From: Tipula vernalis
Taxonomy: Eukaryota; Arthropoda; Insecta; Diptera; Tipulidae
Length of the DNA stretch: 64,000 bases
Reading direction: 5' to 3'
NCBI GenBank assembly: GCA_958295665.1
Contig: OY282558.1
Location: 35,981,045 to 36,045,044, forward strand
The position numbers and the translations under genes are program-made. The stretch's first letter is position 1. Each line of letters opens with the position of its first letter. Under the pieces are notes generated by a model. That model made no database searches. It was given only the letters and a program-made list of their open reading frames with translations, and was not told the origin of the DNA. This document shows positions 56,181 to 64,000 of the stretch, piece after piece.

Positions 56181-59100
56181 TTTTATTTAAACTTTCGAAC
56201 TTTAAACATTAAACCAAATAAGTAAAATATAAATTTTTGTCCTAATTTATTAATGAACGAATACCAAATATTGAAGTTTACTTAAAATTATTTATTTATT
56301 TTAATAAAAAATTAAATGGTCAATAAATATGTACTTACATACCTAAAAATGTAATAAGCATCGTTCATCTACCCAAATGTATTATATGCCGTATATGTTA
56401 TATTCAGGTAATTTAATCAATAATCTCATAAATTATAAAAACAAAACATTTTTCGAAACAGAAATTGATAAAATATTTAAAAAAAAAATTTAAAATTAAC
56501 CAACTAAATAATTCCCCATTCCGCCAACAACGGGTGTTTGTTACGTTCCGGAAAAAAAACGTTTAACACCGGTATTGCAATTCTGTAATTCACTAAATAA
56601 AAATATCACATGACAAGATTGATTAATTTATTGGTATACAAATCGGATGTTTTATTGTATCACTTCAATATCATGTACATGTGTATAGATTTTGATTGAT
56701 AATTGCACTTTGATAACAATCCAAATTTATTTTATCGGATATTGTTGTGTTTATATTTACGATAGTGGACGAAAAGTTTTTATTTTGTGTCGATAAAAAT
56801 ATGTCACAAATTTGTAAGATTGATTATAAGTTACATATGTGAGAAACATCATCTATACTTATTTTTAATGGCCTGCCACCAAAAATTGAACTTGCCTCTA
56901 ATAATAAAAATTGGGTGTTCAAGAGTAAAGCAAAACAAAATAAAAGTTGAGTTAAGCTTATGAATCGTTGTAGTGGGATTTAAAAATAAAATAAAATTAT
57001 TTATTGGAAATTGTGTCGTGCTTTACATTTTCTCATATACGATTGTGCTTTTGAATATTAATATTTCGAGAGCAATAATATTAACATTTATCGATTTTTA
57101 TTTTAGTGTTCGTTTGGCGCGGAATTCTTCTTTCATTTGTTGTAGAACACAAAAAGTGCTGGCCTCATTGATTTCCCATAAATATTATATTATATTTTGT
57201 TTTAAATATTTATTAGTATGATTAAGCTTTTTAGTATATCGATTGAAAATCGTTCGCTTAACATTACGTGCATGTTTTTCCATTCACATTCCAATTCTAA
57301 CTATATACCTAAGTTTAGTAGATTACTAACTAAATAAAAAAAAGCTCATTAAAATCGAAGTGATTGAAAGGTATGATATGAGATGGGAAAAAATACATCT
57401 GATGTATTTTGGCCTTAGCAACCGAAAATTCATCATGTTGTGAGACGCCACTGGTGTTATAACGTAATTTAATATTAATTTGAGCACATTTGTCAAACTG
57501 AAAATACATTTTTGTAATGCGGTACTGATGTAACCTCACAATGAATTACTCATCTAAAAAGCGTTTTTGTTATTATATTCCGAAACAAAAAAAATTCTTT
57601 AACGACAACATTAATTAACTTAATTTTATCGAAAGCGAGGAGACAGCTTAGGGAAATTTAAGTAGAAAGTAAAAAAAATCTACTTTTAAAAATAACGAAC
57701 GAAAAGGAAACTTGTGTTTGTTTGTTGTATGGATAAACAAATTGAATTATTATAATATTGCGTGATCGTTTTTCTATTCCATTGCATGAGGAGATAAATT
57801 ATATTTTTATTATCTATCAAAGGTAATTTAAATGAGGCTTACAAGTTATGTATTATAAAAGCTGTATACAATTATTGATTTTCGTTTCAGTTCGAGGTGA
57901 ATCATCAACTGATTATATTGTGTTACACATATAGTTTATAATTCATAAAACATTTTTTTGTGTACAGCATAATCCTTCAAGAATATGTAAGATAGATGTA
58001 CTTGGAAATTTGTTTTTTGTCAATGATAACAAAGAAATTTATTTTAAATTATTCAATCTACAATAAACGAGACACGACAGCAAAACCATTGAGAAGAAAA
58101 CATTGTATGATTTTTTGTTGTTGAATGAGAAGAACAATAAAGAATCACAATTTTCCTAATAGCACGAAGCAAAATTAAATTACCATAAAAATAAATCATA
58201 AAGTTTTTTTATTTAAAGAGGCTTTTTAACGAGAAGTATTTGGTTTACGAGTGAAACTGTTGTGTTAACATAGAGTACATTCATCCTTTTGGTTGTTGTG
58301 AAAGCAGAATGAAACAGAAATTCTAGAATATTTTCCTTCAAGGGCAATACGCCTTAATAATACATAATAATTATTATTTTGTTCACAAATTTTCAAGCTA
58401 AAAGCTTTAAAATAGGAGGTCGCAACACAAAAAGCACAACGTAAAAAAAAGGTTGAAAAAGGACGTTAAATTAGTGTGTAAATTAAATCGTTATGTTATG
58501 TATTCCTGTTGCTTTGTTCTGTAGTTTACACACAAAAAAAAAAGTTTAAAGCTAGAATGTAGTTTGGTTTGTTGTCATAGTGTTTTCCCGGGTCTTTTTT
58601 ATTGTAAAATGTATATTTTTTTCTAGTTACAACTAAATGGTAGATTCATAATTACGCCAAGAGGAAAAAAGTATTTATACAGTTAACAGTACAATTATTT
58701 GTATTTCACAAAAATTTAAGGATCTAATATGAAACAATTTCCTACTACTACCTAGTAGAATGTTCTTAGCAATGGTTAAAGCAGAAATATTAAAAACACA
58801 ACAAGGTGGAAGCTTAAATCGCGAAGTAATAATTTTAATTTTTAGTTTGTGTGGCCATTCTAAAATAATTTGTGAAGTACAAATAATTGTGGTGAGGACT
58901 GTAAATCCAAACACTAAAAAGGGACAAGGAAGAGACGCTTATCATGTTTTATTTTGTATATAAATTACAACAAATACAACTAGGTTGCATATAATACTGC
59001 AACTTTGTATGCATTGCAATATAATGTATTTTCCGCGGTTTTTAAATTTATAGCAATACGAATTTCCCAGCATTTTCTTTAATTGCATGTTGAAACGCTA

Positions 59101-60185
59101 ATTATCGTTTTATGAGCACGAAAGAAACAGTTGCGGCATATGGTAACTAACTGAATATTTTAATTTCCTCTTTTTTATTTTCTTTTTGTATAAAATTGCC
59201 ATACTGCGTGATTAAGTGAGGTTTTCGAAACGCCTCGTTTGGTTTTAAATTTACTTAAAACATTTAAATATTGTGTAAGTCCAAAAAAGTTTTCGAAAAC
59301 GATTTTCTACAAAATTATCCAATTTATATTTTGTGTTGGTTAAGTTCTCATTTCTTGACATGAATAATAATTTATTTACTCTATGTTTTTATTTGTATAG
59401 GCAACGAAATTGTTTAATTTTTTTAAATTTAAAGTTTATGTGTTTCCATAACCAACGATACAAAAAAGCTCAATCATAGTATTGATTATTATTCAAGTTT
59501 AGTATTTTTGTTTTGAAATTTGGTTGTCTACGAGTTAATAGTTATGTATTACACATACTTTCCACAAATAATTTGTAATTTTTTATGTCGACAATTAATA
59601 TTCAAGCATATTAACATAAAACTTTTATTATTATGTTTTCTGTTTGAAGGTTGCGGTTATTGGAAATTTCGTGTTAAAAACAGCTTTAAATACTATGTTG
59701 TATAACCTTGACTACTTATATGCAGCAGATAAGAACAATTTTTTGACTTTGTGCATTTGAATCTAACAGTCTTCTAAATTGATTGATATACAAACAAACA
59801 CGCAAATTAAAATTTTGTTTCCTTTCCATAATCAAATTATTTAAAACAGGAATAATTAATTTCCTAATTTGAATAATTAAGTAAAACAAAAATAATAAAC
59901 GTGAAACTACCGTAAATTAACGTGAAGATTGACGATAAAAATCAAATTTTACGGGAGTCTTATACCATAGAAAAATAGTTAAATCACGAAATCAATTAAA
60001 CTAACATAATTAAGTAACTCAAAAATATGTTAAGGCGTACGCGTTGATACAACATAATAGCTGGAGCTTTTACACGTCCGTAGAATTTCGTACCACTAAT
60101 ATCTTATTTTGATATATAGCACACCAAATGCGTTAAAATGCTGCCAATGGCTTTATTATTGAATCGTTCAAATCTTAAGCTAAAT
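56181..60185. other. no gene recognised
   Basis: Four kilobases of AT-rich DNA without a recognisable gene. A possible small inverted repeat (ACAATTATTTGTA(T/C)TTCAC) lies at about 58688-58710 and 58872-58894, perhaps a MITE remnant. Reading frames of 60-82 codons have no domain. Confidence 0.55.
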
Positions 60186-60189
60186 TTAT

Positions 60190-60860
60190 TATTATTAGTC
60201 CGAGTGAGTACGTCCTTCTCAATCATCTAAATAGCCAATTCGTTGGGATGTGTCTCTAGTTTTGAGTAATATTTCGGACTGAATTCTTTAATTGTTTCTT
60301 TAATGATTTTAATTCCAAGATCGTCATGTATATTACTATTTCGAATATAACACCGAGCATTGGTAACACTGCGAAGTATTTTTGCTTCGTGTTTGATTAT
60401 CGCATTGTACAGATAAATTTGGGTACCAATACAATTTGGAAAATATAATTTTTTATTTGGCTCTGCCTTGCTTTAAAATATTTTTTCCGCGGCAGCCTTT
60501 CATCCAGGTGCAAACTTTGTTTGTATAATAATATTTACATCGTTTAATGCCACTGGTGCGAGTCTGTATCCACCATGCCTTCAGCTGGTCCGCTGAATTG
60601 TCCACCGTGCCAAACTTTATCAAAGGCTTGTGCAATATCCAAGAAGGCAGCAGAACCATATTCCTTATCTTCGAAGGTCCTTTTGATTGCATTTACAATT
60701 CTGTGTGCTTGCTCTGTGGAGAGAACCATGTTGGTTTCCATGTTGGAAATAATTGTCTTTTTTTCATCACTTCTCGCCCAATTTTCAGTTGGTAGTCTAA
60801 TCGGTGGATTCGAGTTTGGCGGAAGTTCTGGTTTTCTTCTTCTCGCACTGGAAATCAATG
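60190..60860 (-). pseudogene. Jockey-like LINE RT fragment
   Basis: The minus-strand frame from 60858 shows TEQAHRIVNAIKRTFEDKEY and SAAFLDIAQAFDKVWHGG, RT block A with its catalytic Asp, at about 60690-60590. After a deletion the C-terminal end appears near 60420-60215: LRSVTNARCYIRNSNIHDD, then IKETIKEFSPKYYSKLETH. The middle of RT, including its YADD box, is absent. Clade by similarity to Jockey; both ends are undefined. Confidence 0.8.
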
Positions 60861-60889
60861 GTGATTGATATTGATAAACATTCTAAGAG

Positions 60890-62490
60890 TAATTTGTTTC
60901 AGTAAGATTCTGCTCTAAGTGTTTATTTGTGGCCGAATTATTCACTCAGTAATTACGATAAACTATGTGATGATTTAAACCGAAGTGATATAAATGATAT
61001 TGTATGCGTGTCGGTACCAGTAAATTCATCTGGGATTATGATTGAGTCCAAAAGTCTTCCAAATTTGGCGTTTCTGTTACCTGCTATTTTATCTGATGAA
61101 ATTCAAAAAATTCCCATAAATATAACTATTTCGATACCTCGAAAATCATCTGCTACGATACCATGGAATGTTTCTCCATCCATTTGCCAAATTATCTCCG
61201 ATAGTTCATTGTCGATTTGTCAGCCTTTTGCAGTGATCTAAAAGCTCATAAAAGCACTAATGTTGTAGCTGAGCAGTCTACTTCTGCCTTTTCAGGGTTC
61301 TGTTCGTAGTAAAATTCTGAACAATTTTATTATTAGCACTGACAGCGGCGATATCATACGGGCTATGGAACCACGTAAATAGATTTTTGGTCTCCAGAAT
61401 ACCAAGCCTTGGATTGATTTAATCTGCTCCGCTTAGGCAAATTAAATTGAAAAATTACTTAAGTAAATAATTATCTAAAAATTCCAGTAACTCTTCTTTG
61501 AAAATACAGTTCAAAGGCTTTTAAACACGATATTTATTTTGTGAAAGCCAAATTCTACGAAAATAAATTTAGCTCCACAACAGTTAATATTATAGAAAGC
61601 TGGAAAGTAATCAATGAAATTTTGAACAATAAAAGCAAGTAGGACACGATTGCGGAAATAATGATTGAAGATAACTTATTAGTAACGGATCAACTTGAAA
61701 CGATCTTTTTGATGATCTTATTTATAATAATTAGGAATTAAAATTTTGCGTTTTCAAGGAAACTGATTTGTTTGGAATTTTAAACTTCAGCTCAAACCGA
61801 CTTACACATCGGGCAATTATGGGGTTGGTAATTTCTTGCAGTTTTTCTTCCGCCATTTTTCCTTCCTGAATAAAATTAGCAGTGATTATTCCAATAATCA
61901 AAAAATTACAGGTCAATTTCATTGCTCTCTGTATTTGGTAAAATTATTGAAAAACTAGTCGATGTAATGTAGTTACTAAATTTTTGATGAGCAAATTTTT
62001 TGTACATAAAAACCAGTAAGATTTTAGGAAATTATGAAGTATGGAAGTATGGATTAGTGTTTTGGCGTGGTAGTTACTAAGCTACAATTTACCCACTTAT
62101 TGTGATACAAAACATATCATAAGAATTATTCTTAATGCTCCGCGTTTATCTGCTTCGTGGCCTTAATTTCAGTCTTTGGAGATTCTTCCTTTTAAACATT
62201 TACTTGTGTACACAATTATGAAAGGGTTTTTCATTATTAATGTCAATCAATCAAATGACACTACTAGTTATAATTTGAGAAATGTACAGTTTATTCGTCT
62301 TCAGAAGTTTACAACGACCAACATTTTCAAAATTCATTTTTAATTCTTGCTCCGAAGGTATTTAACAACCTTCCGGTTGAATTGAGAAATTGTCGGAAAC
62401 TTGATAAATTTTCATCTGGATTAAAAATATTTTTGTTTAGTGACTCAAGTGTGAATGATTTGATGTATTTTCATGTGTAGTTTAACTTTA
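60890..62490 (+). pseudogene. LINE (CR1/Jockey-like) remnant
   Basis: The upstream frame 60927-61241 (NYSLSNYDKLCDDLNRSDIN) may be endonuclease-derived, but this is not certain. Near 61395 there is KPWIDLICSA, typical of the LINE linker. Near 61890-61957 NYRSISLLSVFGKIIEKLV is the RT finger motif. RT block A to YADD is deleted. From about 62115 the C-terminus follows with SIRIILNAPRLSASW, SLEILPFKHLLVYTIMKGFF, FLAPKVFNNLPVELRN-type blocks and KLDKFSSGLKIFLFSDSSVN, ending near 62480. All pieces are in differing frames with stops. Confidence 0.78.
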
Positions 62491-62860
62491 ATGTATTATC
62501 ACATTAATGTTTGCAATATAAGTTTGAATTTTCGATTTTATTCATTTACTAATCACTATTGGATTACACGGCTCGTCTGAACGCGGCTCAACCCAAAGGT
62601 GCTTCCACTTCTGTTTTTTTATGGCATCATGTTCCCTAAGATCTAATGAATAAGATAAAAGTTTTTTGAAATCATCCACCGACCAGTTTTCATTTTCGCG
62701 CCAAACTTCGAAAATTGGAACCAAAAAAATGATTGTTTTGGTCTGAAAAAGTGAAATATCTTATGTTTTATGAAAAGTCTCAGGAAGAGAATGCAGTAGG
62801 CAGGTTACAAGAAAAGCAGAAAACTTTTCTTCCTCGATCAGTTCATTTCAGTTTTCCATA
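62491..62860. other. no gene recognised
   Basis: Contains a 60-codon minus-strand frame (62542-62724, MVPIFEVWRENENWSVDDFK). I do not recognise it. Downstream is the leader of the next pseudogene. Confidence 0.45.
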
Positions 62861-64000
62861 ATGTCGAAAATTTTTAATCCTCCAAAAGTTGACCGCACAC
62901 TTTCACACGAAGAGAACCGGAGTAAAATTTGTTTGTTGTGCTTAAAAAAGAATGATGTCATGTTCAAGATAGAAGCCTCGCTGCAATCGAATCTAGAAAA
63001 ATTACTGAAACATCGTGTGGACAATATCTTGTGTGAAGAAAGACTGCCGAATGTTCTTTGTGCCGGATGCAAACGGAACGTCTACCGACAACTTCCCAGT
63101 GCCGATCCAGGAATCATTAATTTCATCATTCAAATGTTTTATCGATCCCAAACGAGGAACACCTCATAAATGCACCAAAACTGCCCAAGTTGATAATGTA
63201 TGCAATTATATAAATACAATGGGGGAGAAAGTAATGGAACAAATGGCGTCAACATTAATCAGTAAAATTGCAATTCAACAACATGACATTGATGACAAAG
63301 TAAACAAAAAATATTCGACGGTCTCCCTTACTCAGGCATGTGGAGGAAACTCCAAGAAATTATTCATAAATCCCCACGAGAAAAATTAAGAGGAACCAGC
63401 TTCGAATATATCCACACCCGATTTCTTGAAAATCAAAACAAAATTTCATCTTAGTACAAAGACTACTGTTGATATAGCGACCGCTTTGAGAGTTGCTACC
63501 AAAAAGCGGGCGATTATTGAGCCAGGATCGAAAAAAAAGCCTGGAACAGAAGAATGGCGAGGTAAAAACTTTCTTTTGTGCTAAGACAATAGATTTTGTA
63601 ACCATCAAAGCTCGAATGAGCACACCAATCCAATGTCCTATAGTTTACTGCCATACTCTTGAAGATTTTTTTTCTCATATCGAGAAACAGCGGGATACTA
63701 GAAATCAGCACTTAAAATTTGGAATTCACGGTGGCGGTGGTTTTTTGAAGGTGTGCCTGTCTGTTCAAGATGATTCAACTGAAATTTGTCAGGAGAAAAC
63801 AGGAGGAAAAACGTCAAAAGTATGATGATGCCGTGTTTGCTAAAGCTTTTGCTGGCTCAGGCGTTAAGAAAATATTTATTCTTGCTATTGTGAATTCGGC
63901 TCAAGAGAATTATGAAAACGTGTCAGCAATATGGAAAATATTGAAAATTGAGGATTTTTCTGCCAATATTCTGACAGGGATTATGTCTCATTCATCGACG
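62861..64000 (+). pseudogene. frameshifted gene of a transposase-like uncharacterised insect family, open at the right edge
   Basis: Starts MSKIFNPPKVDRTLSHEENR. A Cys-rich N-terminal part (KICLLCLKK and LPNVLCAGCKRNVYRQ) could bind zinc. Near 63085 the frame changes: GTPHKCTKTAQVDNVCNYI, an in-frame stop at 63387-63389, then FLKIKTKFHLSTKTTVDIAT and ALRVATKKRAIIEPG. Near 63560 it changes again: AKTIDFVTIKARMS, HLKFGIHGGGGFLKVCLSVQ. Near 63790 it changes once more: YDDAVFAKAFAGSGVKKIFI and TGIMSHSST at the edge. I recall near-identical openings and the FGI.GGGGFLK.CLS box from repeated, unnamed insect and Hydra genes, probably a DNA-transposon transposase. Its superfamily is unknown to me. 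At least three frame changes and a stop make it a pseudogene. Confidence 0.6.

Noticed and set aside
60544..60868. Plus-strand frames opposite the Jockey-like fragment
   Set aside because: The RT block A motif is on the minus strand; the plus-strand frames have no domain.

Overview
The window looks like AT-rich nuclear DNA of an insect. It is densely filled with transposable elements (TEs) and holds no intact host gene that I can recognise. The organism type is inferred from the mix of families: Jockey-type LINEs, a Penelope-like element, Gypsy and Copia LTR elements (the Copia copy has the internal tRNA-iMet primer site known from Drosophila copia), and P-element/THAP, mariner, Tc1, Tigger, hAT, Helitron and foldback DNA elements. 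The insect order cannot be fixed from the sequence. Almost every reading frame is a broken TE gene.

Layout, left part (1-13.7 kb): the tail of a Helitron helicase; a tRNA-derived SINE with target-site duplications (TSDs); a decayed Gypsy integrase cut by a 3.6-kb DNA transposon with 373-bp terminal inverted repeats (TIRs); then a Gypsy LTR retrotransposon (5725-13075) inserted in a long (TA)n tract. Its two 203-bp LTRs differ at one base, yet its pol is broken by a stop, a 2.4-kb insertion and a frameshift. A TGATGG-type degenerate repeat follows.

Middle (13.7-37 kb): about 9 kb of mostly unrecognised AT-rich DNA. Of this, 16765-22565 is flanked by an exact 22-bp direct repeat and ends in (CAAT)n, so it behaves like one retroposed unit without recognisable coding. 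Next is a minus-strand LINE split by a 3.63-kb foldback element (25442-29071). The foldback has a 9-bp TSD, roughly 220-bp TIRs, and an inverted array of about 188-bp units (2 leftward, 14 rightward), each with a 60-67 codon frame. Then come a Penelope-like relic, a Tigger element and a short Copia deletion derivative.

Right part (37-64 kb): a second degraded LINE; two MITE-like repeats; a P-element-like transposase pseudogene (46.7-49.6 kb) into which a mariner, a Tigger-type MITE and probably another repeat inserted; a Tc1-like element with a nested element; an hAT-like ZBED element with relatives; two further LINE fragments; and at the right edge a frameshifted gene of a transposase-like insect family.

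The clear layers of nesting (Gypsy relic < TIR transposon; LINE < foldback; P element < mariner next to MITE; Tc1 < nested element; (TA)n < Gypsy < 2.4-kb insert) are the main story. The most novel items are the foldback array, the 5.8-kb TSD-flanked unit, the frame-compatible 2.4-kb insertion and the long-TIR transposon.
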